A DNA stretch of 64,000 bases from Amycolatopsis granulosa (GCF_011758745.1 NZ_JAANOV010000001.1:248001-312000); one strand, 5' to 3'; counted from the stretch's first letter, positions 41,788-54,220 are shown. Translations and numbers: made by a program. The notes: generated from the sequence alone by a model not told the origin.

Positions 41788-42969
41788 TCAGTGGAGGGCC
41801 GGGATCTCCGGCTCCGTCCGGTGCGCCGGGCGCCGGTCGAGCGCGCCGGAGAGCAGCGCGGCACCGAGCCCGGCGGCGGCCAGCACCGCGCCGATCCAGT
41901 TCGGCGCCGTGTAGCCGAGGCCGTGGGCGATCGCGAGGCCGCCGAGCCACGAGCCGCCCGCGTTGCCGAGGTTGAACGCCGCGATGTTCGCGGCCGAGGC
42001 CAGGGCCGGGGCGTCGCCGGCCTTGGCCATCACCCGGGCCTGCAGGGGCGGCACGGCCGCGAACCCGGCGACGCCGAACACCGCGATCGTGACGGCGGCC
42101 GGCAGCTGTGCGTGGGCGGTGAACACGAACACGACGAGCACGACGGCCAGCACCGCCAGGCTGACGTACAGGCTCGGCATGAGCGCGCGGTCCGCGCTCC
42201 GGCCCCCGATCACGTTGCCCACGACCAGGCCCCCGCCGAACAGGACGAGCAGCCACGCCACCGCACCGGAGGAGAACCCGGCGACCTCGGTCATCATCGG
42301 CGCGATGTAGCTGAACGCCGCGAACATGCCGCCGAAGCCGAGCGCGGTCATCGCCAGCGCGAGCCACACCTGGGGGCGGCGGAACACGGCCAGCTCGGAG
42401 CGCAGGCTGTGGCCCTCGGCGACCGGGCGGCTGGGGACCAGCGCGACGACGCCGATCAGCGCGATCACGCCGAGGACGGACACGGCCCAGAACGTCGAAC
42501 GCCAGCCGAACTGCTGGCCCAGGGCGGTGCCGGCGGGCACGCCCAGGACGTTGGCCACGGTCAGGCCGGCGAACATGATCGCGATCGCGCTCGCCCGGCG
42601 CGACGGGGGCACCAGCGACGCGGCGACGACCGACCCGACGCCGAAGAACGCGCCGTGGGAGAGGGCGGCGACCACCCGGCCGGTCATGAGCAGACCGTAG
42701 CCGGGCGCCAGGGCGGAGACGAGGTTGCCGGCGATGAACAGCACCATCAGGCCGGTCAGCACCGTCTTGCGCGGGACCTTCGAGCCCAGCGCGGTGAGCA
42801 GGGGAGCGCCGACCACGACGCCGAGGGCGTACCCGGAGATCAGGAGCCCGGCCGTGGGCACGGAGACCCCGAGGTCGGTGGCGACGTCGGGCAGCAGGCC
42901 CATGATCACGAACTCCGTGGTGCCGATGCCGAAGGCGGCGATGGCCAGCGCGAGCAGGGCGACAGGCAT
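41788..42969 (-). CDS. MFS transporter (DHA1 family, AraJ/Cmx-like)
   Basis: A 393-residue twelve-helix transporter. It starts with the family helix LALAIAAFGIGTTEFVIMGL, has VGAPLLTALGSKVPRKTVL in loop 2, and GTALGQQFGWRSTFWAVSVL in helix 5. This group exports sugars, chloramphenicol or other small compounds. GAGG lies upstream of ATG 42969. The gap upstream contains a GTATA-N6-TATAC palindrome at 43120. It is coupled to an aldo/keto reductase gene, suggesting detoxification by reduction and export. Confidence 0.9.
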   Translation of the reverse strand: MPVALLALAIAAFGIGTTEFVIMGLLPDVATDLGVSVPTAGLLISGYALGVVVGAPLLTALGSKVPRKTVLTGLMVLFIAGNLVSALAPGYGLLMTGRVVAALSHGAFFGVGSVVAASLVPPSRRASAIAIMFAGLTVANVLGVPAGTALGQQFGWRSTFWAVSVLGVIALIGVVALVPSRPVAEGHSLRSELAVFRRPQVWLALAMTALGFGGMFAAFSYIAPMMTEVAGFSSGAVAWLLVLFGGGLVVGNVIGGRSADRALMPSLYVSLAVLAVVLVVFVFTAHAQLPAAVTIAVFGVAGFAAVPPLQARVMAKAGDAPALASAANIAAFNLGNAGGSWLGGLAIAHGLGYTAPNWIGAVLAAAGLGAALLSGALDRRPAHRTEPEIPALH

Positions 42970-43119
42970 GTCTTTCCTCGAGGTTGTGCTGCGTTGGTCG
43001 AACTACCGAGGTAGTTGCACACGCGGGTTATTTCGAACGACGACTACGTTAGCAGTCAAGGACATGAGGGGCAGGCTGCGCGGCCCCGTCGGGCGGTGAA
43101 ACGGGTCACGAGGACGGGT

Positions 43120-43135
43120 GTATAACGCCCTATAC
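43120..43135. promoter_or_regulatory. GTATA-N6-TATAC palindrome (copy 2 of 3)
   Basis: GTATA (43120-43124), spacer ACGCCC, TATAC (43131-43135). The spacer is identical to copy 3 at 46903. It lies 150 bases upstream of the MFS start at 42969 and 10 bases beyond the HAD gene's 3' end. Confidence 0.5.
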
Positions 43136-43145
43136 GCGACGGCGA

Positions 43146-43859
43146 TCAGCAGCCGAGCGTGGCGGCCAGCTCCGGGAAGCTCGAGACGACCACATCGGCC
43201 GGGACGTCGCCGGGCCGGTCCGCGGCCTGGTGTGGGCCCTTCTCCTCGGGCCGTTCCAGGAACGCGGTGCGCAGCCCGGCGGCGCGCGCACCGGTGAGAT
43301 CCCACCCGTGCGCGGCGACCATCAGCATCTCGTGCGGCGCGACGTCCAGCAGGGCGGCCGCCGTGCGGTAGACCTCCGGGGCGGGCTTGTAGGTACGCGC
43401 CAGCTCCGCCGACAGGACGCAGTCGAACGGCAGCGCCGCATCCTTGATCAGGTGGGTCATCAGGGCGAAGCCGCCGTTGGACAGGGCCGCCACCACGAAC
43501 CGCGACCGCAGCCGCGCCAGGCCCGCGGCGGAGTCGGGCCAGGCCGGCAACCGGTGCCAGGCCCGCACGAGCCGGTCGCGCTCCTCCTCGCCCAGCGTCA
43601 CGCCGTGCTCCTCGAGCAGCGCGTCGAGGGACTCGCGGTGCAAGGTGTCCAGCACGGCCCAGCCGCGCGAGCCGTCCTGCACGCGCCGCATCGAGGGCAG
43701 GTACTCCGCGCGCCAGGCCGAGGCGAACTCACCCGCGTCCAGGTCCACCCCGGCGGCGCCGAACACCCCGGCCACCTGGTCCCGCACCCCGCGGTACCAG
43801 TCCACGGTGGTGCCGAAGATGTCGCAGGCGATGACACGGATGCCGCCGAGGTCGCTCAT
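43146..43859 (-). CDS. HAD-superfamily hydrolase, haloacid dehalogenase type II-like
   Basis: A 237-residue HAD hydrolase. Motif I is [12 protein letters not shown] with the nucleophilic Asp; motif II is VAALSNGG; the motif III lysine is in [12 protein letters not shown]; motif IV is in [17 protein letters not shown]. The cap insertion type and these motifs fit L-2-haloacid dehalogenases and related phosphatases. ATG 43859 is chosen because motif I must lie near the N-terminus. Its C-terminus is close to the GTATA palindrome at 43120. Physiological substrate unknown. Confidence 0.88.
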   Translation of the reverse strand: MSDLGGIRVIACDIFGTTVDWYRGVRDQVAGVFGAAGVDLDAGEFASAWRAEYLPSMRRVQDGSRGWAVLDTLHRESLDALLEEHGVTLGEEERDRLVRAWHRLPAWPDSAAGLARLRSRFVVAALSNGGFALMTHLIKDAALPFDCVLSAELARTYKPAPEVYRTAAALLDVAPHEMLMVAAHGWDLTGARAAGLRTAFLERPEEKGPHQAADRPGDVPADVVVSSFPELAATLGC

Positions 43860-44084
43860 CCCGCCATCGTGCCGCAACACCACCCGCTCCCGCCGGGGAC
43901 CGGCCCCGTAACGGTGGTCCCTGCCGCGGCTCGGCGGCTACCTCGCCGCCCGCGGGCTCCGGCCCGTCGAACCCCGCACCGCGAGCGCCGGCGTCGGCGA
44001 GATCACGCACCCGGGTGCCGGGCACGGGCAGAGCCTGGATCTAGGCTCGAAGGTGGACGGTACGCACGCGGAAACGGGGACAGT

Positions 44085-46148
44085 GTGACATCAGCGCAGG
44101 CCCACGACTTCACCTCGCTCTACCGGCACGGGTTCGTGCGGGTGGCCGCCGCGGTGCCCGAGGTCCGGGTGGCCGATCCCGAGTTCAACTGCGACGCAAC
44201 GCTGGCACTGGCCCGCCGCGCAGCCGCGGACGGCGTCGCCATCACCGTCTTCCCCGAACTCGGTTTCTCCTCCTACACCGCCGACGACCTGTTCCACCAG
44301 AACGCGTTGCAGGCCGCGGTGGACGACGCGGTGGCGCGGTTCGTGCACGAGTCCGCGGAGCTGCCGGGCGTGTTCGCGATCGGGGCGCCGCAGCGGATCG
44401 ACGGTCGCCTGTTCAACTGCGGCATCCTGGTGCACCGGGGCCGGGTGCTCGGCGCGGTGCCCAAGAGCTACGTGCCGGGTTACCGCGAGTTCTACGAGAA
44501 GCGGCAGTTCGTGGCCGGCCGGGACGCGGTGTCGGAGCGGGTCCGCATCGCCGGCCAGGACGTGCCCTTCGGCAGCGACCTGCTGTTCGACCCGCCGAAC
44601 GTGCCGGGTCTGGTGTTCCACGCCGAGATCTGCGAGGACGGCTGGGTGCCGGTGACGCCGAGCGGGTTCGGTGCGCTCGCCGGGGCGACGGTGCTGCTGA
44701 ACCTGTCCGCGAGCAACATCGTGATCGGCAAGGCCGGCTACCGCCGCACCCTGTGCACCGGCCACTCCGCGCGGTTCCTCGCCGCATACATCTACTCGGC
44801 GGCCGGACCGGGGGAGTCCACCACGGACCTCGCCTGGGACGGGCAGGCGGTGATCGCCGAGAACGGCTCCCTGCTGGCCGAGGGGGAACGGTTCGCCTCC
44901 GACCAGCTGGTGACCGCCGACGTCGACCTGGAGCGGCTGGCCGCCGACCGGCTGCGGCTGACCAGCTTCAGCGACAACGCGCACGACCACCGGGAGCGGC
45001 TCAAGCGGTTCCGCCGCGTGGACTTCGAGCTGGACCTGCCGCCCGGGCCGGTGCGGCTGCGCCGCGCGATCCAGCGCTTCCCCTACGTCCCGGCGAACAC
45101 CGCCGACCGCAATGAGCGGTGCCGCGAGGTCCACCACATCCAGGTGCAGGGGCTGACGCAGCGGCTCGCCGCGACCGGGATCGAGAAGGTCGTCATCGGC
45201 GTCTCCGGCGGCCTGGACTCGACGCAGGCGCTGATCATCGCCGCGCAGAGCATGGACAAGCTGGGGCTGCCGCGGGAGAACGTGCTGGCCTACACGATGC
45301 CCGGTTTCGCGACCAGCAACCACACGCTGACCAACGCGCACAAGCTGATGAAGGCGCTGGGCACGTCGGCGCACGAGATCGACATCCGGCCCTCGGCCCG
45401 GCAGATGCTGGCCGACCTGGGACACCCGGCCGCGGACGGGTCGCCGGTGTACGACGTGACGTTCGAGAACGTGCAGGCGGGGGAGCGGACCTCGCACCTG
45501 TTCCGGCTGGCCAACCACCACGGCGCGCTCGTCGTCGGCACCGGCGACCTGAGCGAGCAGGCGCTGGGCTGGGCCACCTACGGCGTGGGCGACCAGATGT
45601 CGCACTACAACGTCAACGCGTCGGTGCCCAAGACGCTGATCCGGTACCTGATCGCGTGGGAGGTGGAGACCGAGCGGCTGGGGGCGGGCGCCGACGAGGT
45701 GCTGCGCTCGATCCTGGCCACGGAGATCTCGCCGGAGCTGGTGCCGGGCGAGGGGCCGGACGCGGGCCCGGCGCAGAGCTCCGAGGCCAAGGTCGGCCCC
45801 TACGAGCTGCAGGACTTCCACCTGTACTACCTGCTCCGGTTCGGGTACCGGCCCAGCCGCATCGCCTACCTGGCGCAGCACGCGTGGGGCGACGCCGGCA
45901 CCGGCGCCTGGCCGGACCTGGTGCCGGAGTCCGACCGCACCAGCTACGACCTGCCCACGATCAAGAAGTGGCTGCGGGAGTTCCTGTGGCGGTTCATCCA
46001 GACCAGCCAGTTCAAGCGCTCGGCCATGCCGAACGGGCCGAAGGTCGGTTCGGGCGGTTCGCTGTCGCCGCGCGGTGACTGGCGCGCCCCGAGCGACGCG
46101 AGTGCGCGGGCCTGGCTGGACGAGCTGGAGGCCAATGTCCCCGGCTAG
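44085..46148 (+). CDS. nadE: Glutamine-dependent NAD(+) synthetase
   Basis: A 687-residue bifunctional enzyme making NAD from deamido-NAD with glutamine. The N-terminal nitrilase domain has the triad Glu in [11 protein letters not shown], Lys in [17 protein letters not shown] and Cys in [11 protein letters not shown]; the C-terminal ATP-pyrophosphatase domain has [17 protein letters not shown] and [17 protein letters not shown] 44085 has GGGGA upstream. It overlaps the convergent CPBP gene by four bases. The preceding gap 43860-44084 has a coding-looking but startless stretch that was not annotated. Confidence 0.96.
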   Translation: MTSAQAHDFTSLYRHGFVRVAAAVPEVRVADPEFNCDATLALARRAAADGVAITVFPELGFSSYTADDLFHQNALQAAVDDAVARFVHESAELPGVFAIGAPQRIDGRLFNCGILVHRGRVLGAVPKSYVPGYREFYEKRQFVAGRDAVSERVRIAGQDVPFGSDLLFDPPNVPGLVFHAEICEDGWVPVTPSGFGALAGATVLLNLSASNIVIGKAGYRRTLCTGHSARFLAAYIYSAAGPGESTTDLAWDGQAVIAENGSLLAEGERFASDQLVTADVDLERLAADRLRLTSFSDNAHDHRERLKRFRRVDFELDLPPGPVRLRRAIQRFPYVPANTADRNERCREVHHIQVQGLTQRLAATGIEKVVIGVSGGLDSTQALIIAAQSMDKLGLPRENVLAYTMPGFATSNHTLTNAHKLMKALGTSAHEIDIRPSARQMLADLGHPAADGSPVYDVTFENVQAGERTSHLFRLANHHGALVVGTGDLSEQALGWATYGVGDQMSHYNVNASVPKTLIRYLIAWEVETERLGAGADEVLRSILATEISPELVPGEGPDAGPAQSSEAKVGPYELQDFHLYYLLRFGYRPSRIAYLAQHAWGDAGTGAWPDLVPESDRTSYDLPTIKKWLREFLWRFIQTSQFKRSAMPNGPKVGSGGSLSPRGDWRAPSDASARAWLDELEANVPG

Positions 46149-46867
46149 CCGCCGCGCCCGGCGAACCAGGCGAGCACGAGCCCGCCGGAGTTGAGCGCGA
46201 CGTGCACCAGCGCGGGGGCCAGCACTCCGCGTCCGGCGTAGCGCAGTGCGCACAGCGCCACCCCGGCCACGGCGGCACCCGCCATCGCCAGGACCGACAG
46301 CACGGGGAGGGGAAGGGCACCCACCGCCGCGTCCACGCCGGCGTTGCGCCGCAGCGCCAGTGACGGCAGCAAGTGCCACAACCCGAACAACGCCGAGGCG
46401 CCGAGGACGGGCCGCCACCGCCAGCGTTCGCCGCCGCCGAGCAGGGCGGGCAGCACGCCCCGGAAGGCGACCTCCTCGACGACGACGGTGCCGAGCGGGA
46501 TGCGGACCAGTGCCAGCCACACCAGGTCACCCGGCGACGGTTGCCCGACGCGTCCGTCGTGGAACAGCGGCCGCAGCGCCGGCACGGCCAGTGCGACGGC
46601 GAAACCGGCCGCGACGACGAGGCAGGTGAGACCGCCCGTCCGGGCCGCGTGCCGCCAGTCGCGCGGCGACAGACCCAGCTCGCCGGACCGGTACCCGGCC
46701 AGGCGGGCGAGTCCGATCAGGACACCCGCGGTCACCACTCCGCAGACGGGGTAGGCCCACCCGGGCAGAACCCGGTTGGCCAGCGTGGTGGCGGCGGCCA
46801 GGACCACGACGGCGCCGAGGGCGGCGGTCCGGCCGGACAGGCGGGGCGTGGCGGCGTTCTGGCGCAT
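46145..46867 (-). CDS. CPBP-family intramembrane metalloprotease
   Basis: A roughly 240-residue membrane protein of the CAAX-protease/bacteriocin-processing (Abi) family. Motif 1 is [17 protein letters not shown] (EExxxR), motif 2 is [13 protein letters not shown], and motif 3 is [12 protein letters not shown], with several hydrophobic helices between. ATG 46867 has GGGGAGG directly abutting it, so the exact start is uncertain. A GTATA-N6-TATAC palindrome lies 36-51 bases upstream. Natural substrate unknown. Confidence 0.85.
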   Translation of the reverse strand: MRQNAATPRLSGRTAALGAVVVLAAATTLANRVLPGWAYPVCGVVTAGVLIGLARLAGYRSGELGLSPRDWRHAARTGGLTCLVVAAGFAVALAVPALRPLFHDGRVGQPSPGDLVWLALVRIPLGTVVVEEVAFRGVLPALLGGGERWRWRPVLGASALFGLWHLLPSLALRRNAGVDAAVGALPLPVLSVLAMAGAAVAGVALCALRYAGRGVLAPALVHVALNSGGLVLAWFAGRGG

Positions 46868-46902
46868 CCTCCCCAGTGTGCCTCGCCCGGCGATCAACGA
46901 AT

Positions 46903-46918
46903 GTATAACGCCCTATAC
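46903..46918. promoter_or_regulatory. GTATA-N6-TATAC palindrome (copy 3 of 3)
   Basis: GTATA (46903-46907), spacer ACGCCC, TATAC (46914-46918), between the CPBP gene start and the 3' end of the second DosR-like gene. On the minus strand it would sit at a promoter position for the CPBP gene. Confidence 0.5.
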
Positions 46919-46936
46919 GACACGGCGTCGTGCGCA

Positions 46937-47590
46937 CTAATTCTGTTCCGGCCCCTTCTTGCCCTCCCGCAGTTTCGTCGCAAGGACGGCGGCCTGAGTC
47001 CGCCGTTCCAGGCCGAGTTTGGTGAGCAGGCGGGAGACGTAGTTCTTGACCGTCTTCTCGGCGAGGAACATCCGTTCCGCGATCTGCCGGTTGGTCAGCC
47101 CTTCACCGATGAGGTCGAGGAGAGTGCGCTCCCGGTCGGTCAGCGCGGCGAGCGGACCGCGCTCCGCGGTGTCCGAGCGCAGCTTCGCCATCAGCGTCGC
47201 GGCCGCGCGCGTGTCCAGCTGGGAACGGCCCGAGCCGACCTCGCGCACCGCGGACAGCAGCTGGAGGCCCTGGACGTCCTTGATCACGTAGCCGCCGGCA
47301 CCGGCGAGGATCGCGTTGAGCATCGCCTCCTCGTCGGTGTAGGAGGTCAGGATCAGCACGTTCAGCCCGGGCAGCCGGGAGCGCAGTTCCCGGCACAGCT
47401 CGATGCCGTTGCCGTCGGGCAGCTGCACGTCGAGCACCGCCACGTCCGGACGCAGCGCGAGCATCCGGGTCAGTGCCTGCCCCGCCGTGGACGCCTCGCC
47501 GACGACGGACAGCCCGGGGTCGGACTCCAGCAGGTCGGCGACGCCACGGCGGACGACCTCGTGGTCGTCGACCAGGAACACCTCGATCAT
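46937..47590 (-). CDS. DosR/DevR-like NarL-family response regulator (second copy)
   Basis: A 217-residue paralogue of the regulator at 40265. It has DD at 8-9, Asp54 in [10 protein letters not shown], Lys in YVIKDVQG, and the Lux[24 protein letters not shown] identical to the other copy. It ends with a basic, polar tail. ATG 47590 has AAAGGTGG upstream. The DosS-like kinase gene lies 137 bases upstream on the same strand, so the pair form a two-component system; spacing suggests separate promoters or a long operon. Predicted to activate a low-oxygen or redox regulon. Confidence 0.92.
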   Translation of the reverse strand: MIEVFLVDDHEVVRRGVADLLESDPGLSVVGEASTAGQALTRMLALRPDVAVLDVQLPDGNGIELCRELRSRLPGLNVLILTSYTDEEAMLNAILAGAGGYVIKDVQGLQLLSAVREVGSGRSQLDTRAAATLMAKLRSDTAERGPLAALTDRERTLLDLIGEGLTNRQIAERMFLAEKTVKNYVSRLLTKLGLERRTQAAVLATKLREGKKGPEQN

Positions 47591-47727
47591 CCCGCCACCT
47601 TTCGCCCTGCGCGGAATCTCCCAGGCTACGGACGCCCACGCCGCCCGGACACGGACGAAGGTCACCAGCGCTCAGGGCACGAGGACCGCAGCTGCGGTAA
47701 CCCCGCGGGGCGGCAGGTCCCGAACCG

Positions 47728-49488
<1,761 letters not shown>

Positions 49489-49574
49489 TCAAAGGAGGCG
49501 TCTCGTGCGGCGATTTTCCGCCCCTCGGTGCGCCGCCGCGGTTAGCGACCGCCATGGCTGGGCATGTGTGGGGC

Positions 49575-50003
49575 ATGGCCGTCGAAGAGTCCCTGCCCAC
49601 GCTGCACCGGCTGGCCGATCTGGCCGAGCTCCTCATCCCCGGGTCGGTCGTCTACGTCCGCTACTCGCCCGGTCCGGAGGCGGACGCCGAGCACCCGAGC
49701 ACCGATCACGAAAGCGGGCTCGAGATGCCCGGCGTATCGGTGAACCCGTTGAACGCGCCGGGTTGGTGGACGCTGCCGGTGGAGGACTGGCTGGCGCGCC
49801 GGATCTGCCAGTACCTGCACCAGCAGCAGGAGGGGGCGCGGCCGTGGGTGCTCACCGGCAAGGAGATCGACTTCGGACCGGACAACGAGCCGTTGCTGGT
49901 GGACGTGGAGCCCCTCGCGTGGATTTCCGGTGATCTGGTGCGGGAGGCGCGCGAGCGGTACCACTCCCGGTTGGACGCGGGGCGCGCGACGCACGAAGAT
50001 TGA
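49575..50003 (+). CDS. DUF6098 family protein
   Basis: A 142-residue soluble protein. Features are LPTLHRLADLAELL, VYVRYSPGPEADAEH, DHESGLEMPGVSVNPLNAPG, WTLPVEDWLARRICQYLHQ and a C-terminal segment with WISGDLVREARERYHSRL, the pattern of the actinobacterial DUF6098 family of unknown function. It lies divergent from the DosS-like kinase and 57 bases before the formate dehydrogenase operon on the same strand. ATG 49575 is chosen; ATG 49554 is also in frame. The position suggests, but does not prove, a redox-linked role. Confidence 0.75.
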   Translation: MAVEESLPTLHRLADLAELLIPGSVVYVRYSPGPEADAEHPSTDHESGLEMPGVSVNPLNAPGWWTLPVEDWLARRICQYLHQQQEGARPWVLTGKEIDFGPDNEPLLVDVEPLAWISGDLVREARERYHSRLDAGRATHED

Positions 50004-50060
50004 CCGCACGGGGTTTGCTGTGTCCGGCGGCCGGGAAAGCGGGCCGGGAGGAGGTGCGCG

Positions 50061-53000
50061 ATGGGCGTGGGTGACTGGCTGCGCTCGTGGCCGGTGTACC
50101 GGCAGCTGACCGGCGCCGACCCGCTGGGCCGGGGTAGCGCGGCGCAGTCGGCGCGGTCGCGGTCGCTGGTGCCGCGCACCGCCTCGGCGGACCGGGTGGT
50201 CCATTCGGTGTGCCCGTACTGCGCGGTGGGGTGCGCGCAGAACGTCTACGTCAAGGACGAGCAGGTCGTCCAGATCGAGGGCAATCCGGACTCGCCGATC
50301 TCGCGTGGCCGGCTGTGCCCGAAGGGGTCGGCCAGCAAGCAGCTGGTGACCGGTCCGCAGCGGGTGGAGAAGGTGCTCTACCGCGCGCCCTATGGCACGC
50401 AGTGGCAGGAGCTGGACCTGCCGACGGCGATGGACATGGTGGCCGAGCGGGTGCTGGACGCGCGGCGCAAGGGCTGGCAGGACCGCGACGAGCAGGGCAA
50501 TACGTTGCGGCGCACGATGGGCCTGGCGAGCCTGGGTGGCGCGACGCTGGACAACGAAGAGAACTTCCTGATCAAGAAGTTGTTCACGGCGCTGGGTGCG
50601 ATCCAGATCGAGAACCAGGCCCGTATTTGACACTCCGCCACGGTTCCCGGTCTGGGAGCCTCCTTCGGTCGCGGTGGTGCGACGGATTACCAGCAGGACC
50701 TGATCAACTCCGACTGTGTGATCATCATGGGCTCGAACATGGCCGAGGCCCATCCGGTCGGGTTCCAGTGGGTGGTGGAGGCCAAGGCGCGGGGCGCGAA
50801 GGTCTTCCACATCGACCCGCGGTTCACCCGGACCAGTGCGCTGGCGGACCGGCACGTGCCGTTGCGCGCCGGGTCGGACATCGCGTTCCTCGGCGGCGTG
50901 ATCAACTACATCCTGAGCAACGGGCTGGAGTTCAGGGAGTACGTGCGGTCGTACACGAACGCGTCGTTCCTGGTGAGCGAGGAGTTCGCCGACACCGAGG
51001 ACCTGGACGGGTTGTTCAGCGGCTACGACCCGGAGACGGCGTCCTATGACCCGGCGAGCTGGCACTACGAGAGCTCACGGCCGGGGCCGGGCGACGGCGC
51101 GCGGGCGAAGGAGCAGTCGGCGCCGGACCAGCACGGGTCGGGCGGGCCGCCGATCCAGGGCGGGGCCGACGACATCGCCGCGGATCCGTCGCTGGAGCAC
51201 CCGCGGTGCGTGTTCCAGATCCTCAAGCGGCACTTCTCGCGGTACACGCCGGAGATGGTGGAACGTGCGTGCGGTGTGCCCGCCGAGCTGTTCCTCGAGG
51301 TCTGCCGGGCGTGGACGGAGAACTCGGGCCGGGAGCGGACCGCCGCGCTGGTGTACAGCGTGGGCTGGACGCAGCATTCGATGGGTGCCCAGTACATCCG
51401 GGCGGGTTCGATCATCCAGCTGCTGCTGGGCAACATCGGGCGTCCGGGGGGCGGGGTGTTCGCGCTGCGCGGGCACGCCTCGATCCAGGGCTCCACCGAC
51501 ATTCCGACGTTGTTCAACCTGCTGCCCGGGTACCTGCCGATGCCGGACACCTCGCACGAGGACATCGCCGCCTACCTGCGCGGCATCCCCGGTGAGCGGC
51601 AGAAGGGGTTCTGGCACAACGCCGACGCCTACCTGGTGTCGCTGCTGAAGGAGTACTGGGGCGAGCACGCCACGGCGGACAACGACTGGTGCTTCGACTA
51701 CCTGCCGCGGATCAACGGTGATCACGGCACCTACCGGACCGTGATGGACATGATCGACGGGAAGGTGTTCGGGTACTTCCTGCTGGGGCAGAACCCGGCG
51801 GTGGGGTCGGCGCACGGCCGGTTGCAGCGGCTGGGCATGGCGAACCTGGACTGGCTGGTGGTGCGGGACCTGGCGATGATCGAGAGCGCCACGTTCTGGA
51901 AGGACTCGCCGGAGATCGAGACCGGGGAGATCGTGCCGGAGCGGTGCCGCACGGAGGTGTTCTTCTTCCCGGCGGCGTCGCACGTGGAGAAGTCGGGCAC
52001 GTTCACGCAAACGCAGCGGATGCTGCAATGGCGGGACAAGGCGGTGGAACCCAAGGGTGATCAGCGCAGCGAGCTGTGGTTCTTCTACCACCTGGGCCGG
52101 ATCCTGAAGGAGAAGCTCGCGGGGTCGGCGGACGAGCGGGACCGGCCGCTGCTGGACCTGTGGTGGGACTACCGGATGGAGGGGGAGGAACCCTCCGGTG
52201 AGGACGTGCTGCGGCGCATCAACGGGGTGAACCTGGAGACCGGGCGGGCGCTGAACGGCTACCTCGAGCTGAAGGCGGACGGCAGCACGGCGTGCGGTTG
52301 CTGGATCTACAGCGGGGTGTTCGCCGACGAGGTGAACCAGGCGGCGCGCCGCAAGCCGCACGACGAGCAGGGGCCGTACGAGTCGGAGTGGGGCTGGACC
52401 TGGCCGCTGAACCGGCGGGTGCTGTACAACCGGGCGTCGGCCGATCTGCAGGGCCATCCGTGGAGCGAGCGCAAGAAGCTGGTGTGGTGGGACGCGCAGA
52501 AGGGCGAGTGGACCGGGTACGACGTGCCGGACTTCGAGAAGACGAAGCCACCGGACTACCGGCCGGAGCCGGGTGCGTCGGGCCCGGCCGCGTTGCACGG
52601 TGATGATCCGTTCGTGATGCAGGCCGACGGCAAGGGCTGGCTGTTCGCGCCGAACGGCGTGCTGGACGGGCCGTTGCCGACGCACTACGAGCCGCACGAG
52701 TCGCCGGTGCGCAACCCGCTGTACGGGCAGCAGGGCAATCCGGCGCGCAAGGTGTACGCGCGGGCGGACAACCCGTCGAACCCGTCGCCGCCGGAGCAGC
52801 ACGGCGAGGTGTTCCCGTTCGTGTTCACCGCGGCGCGGCTGACGGAGCACCACACGGCGGGCGGGATGAGCCGTCAGCTGCCGTACCTGGCGGAGTTGCA
52901 GCCGGCGTTGTTCGTGGAGGTCTCGCCGGAGCTGGCGGCCGAGCGCGGGCTGGTGCACCTGGACTGGGCGCACGTGGTGACGAGCCGCGCGGCGGTGGAC

Positions 53001-53318
53001 GCGCGGGTGTTCGTCACCGAGCGGATGCGGCCGCTGCGCATCGAGGACCGGGTGGTGCACCAGATCTGGATGCCCTACCACTGGGGTTACACGGGTCTGG
53101 TCGACGGCGACGTGGTGAACGACCTGCTGGGTGTGGTGGCCGATCCGAACGTGTTCATCCAGGAGAGCAAGGTGGCCACGTGCGACGTCCAGCCGGGCCG
53201 CCGCCCGCGGGGCCCGGCCCTGCTGGCCTACCTGGAGGAGTACCGGAAGCGGGCGGGTGTCACCGTGGAGACGGGGACGCACATCGACACGGCCGCCGGA
53301 GCGGAGGGACGGTCATGA
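50061..53318 (+). CDS. fdhA: Formate dehydrogenase catalytic subunit, selenocysteine-containing
   Basis: Molybdopterin enzyme oxidising formate to CO2. The single frame runs from ATG 50061 to 53318 (1086 codons, 1085 residues) with one internal TGA at 50628-50630, codon 190, read as selenocysteine. Sequence either side is continuous (ENQARI, Sec, HSATVPGLGASFGRGGATD), matching the Sec site of FdnG/FdhF-type enzymes. The [4Fe-4S] motif is CPYCAVGC (51-58) with C86 in LCPKG. No twin-arginine signal is seen. RBS GGAGGAGG lies upstream. It heads a three-gene operon; the stop overlaps the iron-sulphur subunit start by ATGA. A SECIS hairpin lies directly after the TGA. Confidence 0.93.
50628..50660 (+). 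promoter_or_regulatory. Recoded UGA codon with bacterial SECIS hairpin
   Basis: TGA (50628-50630) is followed after 11 bases by the stem GGTTCCC (50642-50648), loop GGTCT (50649-50653) and GGGAGCC (50654-50660), with one U-G pair. The spacing and GGTCT loop match the E. coli fdhF SECIS as I recall it. SelB binding to the hairpin would direct Sec insertion. Confidence 0.9.
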
Positions 53319-54220
53319 CGAACGGTTTCTCCGGTCCGTTGCCGGACCCGGCGGGCAACGCCGGTTACCTGGAGCACCCGCCGCGGGTGGGGTTCTTCAC
53401 CGACACCTCGGTGTGCATCGGCTGCAAGGCGTGCGAGGTGGCGTGCAAGGAGTGGAACGGGGTGCCCGACGACGGGTTCGACCTGCTGGGCATGTCGTTC
53501 GACAACACCGGGTCGCTCGGGGCGAACTCGTGGCGGCACGTGGCGTTCGTGGAGCAGGACCGGCCGGGTGCGGTGTCGCCGGAGCCGGTGGATCTGGGGC
53601 TGCCCTCGTTCGAGCTGCCGGGTGCCGGTGACGGCGCGGGGAGCCGGACGGATTTCCGGTGGCTGATGAGTTCGGACGTGTGCAAGCACTGCACGCACGC
53701 GGGCTGCCTGGATGTGTGCCCGACCGGTGCGTTGTTCCGCACCGAGTTCGGGTCGGTGGTGGTGCAGCCCGACATCTGCAACGGCTGTGGCTACTGCGTG
53801 TCCGGCTGCCCGTACGGGGTGATCGAGCGGCGTGAGGACGACGGGCGCGCGTGGAAGTGCACGTTGTGCTACGACCGCTTGCGGGACGGGCTGGAACCGG
53901 CGTGCGCGAAGGCGTGCCCGACCGATTCGATCCAGTTCGGGCCGCTGGACGAGCTGCGGGAGCGGGCCGCGCGCCGGGTGGACGCGCTGCACGAGGCCGG
54001 GGTGGCCGAGGCACGGCTGTACGGCGAGAGCCCGGACGACGGTGTGGGCGGGGACGGTGCGTTCTTCCTGCTGCTGGACGAGCCCGAGGTGTACGGCCTG
54101 CCGCCGGATCCGGTGGTGCCCACCAAGGACGCCGGGTCGATGTGGCGGTACGCGGGCATGGCCGCCTCCGCGCTGGTGGCCGCCGCGGTGTCGGTCTTCT
54201 TCGGACGGGGCAGGGGATGA
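53315..54220 (+). CDS. fdhB: Formate dehydrogenase iron-sulphur (beta) subunit
   Basis: A 301-residue electron-transfer subunit with four ferredoxin-type cysteine clusters: CIGCKACEVACKEW, CKHCTHAGCLDVCPTGA, CNGCGYCVSGCPYG and CTLCYDRLRDG leading to CAKACPTDSI. A C-terminal hydrophobic helix (AGMAASALVAAAVSVFFG) anchors it to the membrane, as in FdnH/FdoH. ATG 53315 overlaps the catalytic subunit stop; its stop overlaps the next start. It passes electrons from the molybdenum centre to the quinone-side subunit. Confidence 0.95.
   Translation: MTNGFSGPLPDPAGNAGYLEHPPRVGFFTDTSVCIGCKACEVACKEWNGVPDDGFDLLGMSFDNTGSLGANSWRHVAFVEQDRPGAVSPEPVDLGLPSFELPGAGDGAGSRTDFRWLMSSDVCKHCTHAGCLDVCPTGALFRTEFGSVVVQPDICNGCGYCVSGCPYGVIERREDDGRAWKCTLCYDRLRDGLEPACAKACPTDSIQFGPLDELRERAARRVDALHEAGVAEARLYGESPDDGVGGDGAFFLLLDEPEVYGLPPDPVVPTKDAGSMWRYAGMAASALVAAAVSVFFGRGRG

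Noticed and set aside
43900-43930. DosR-like box (GGGAC...CCC) upstream of NAD synthetase
   Set aside because: The half-sites have the wrong spacing compared with the mycobacterial consensus; no good match was seen upstream of the formate dehydrogenase operon either.
43884-44084. Coding-looking stretch before the NAD synthetase gene as a gene remnant
   Set aside because: It is readable for about 50 codons but has no start, no motif and no partner frame, so it cannot be told from ordinary high-GC intergenic DNA.
50628-50630. In-frame TGA splitting the formate dehydrogenase gene into two genes or a pseudogene
   Set aside because: Frame is unchanged on both sides, the protein sequence around the codon matches Sec sites, and a SECIS hairpin follows directly, so recoding explains it better than a nonsense mutation.
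51075-53282. Very long open frame antisense to the formate dehydrogenase gene (also at 3477-5240, 5331-7256, 44091-46520 and 8818-10533)
   Set aside because: These are Arg/Pro/Ala-rich shadow frames, common opposite true genes at this GC content, and lack recognisable motifs or ribosome binding sites.
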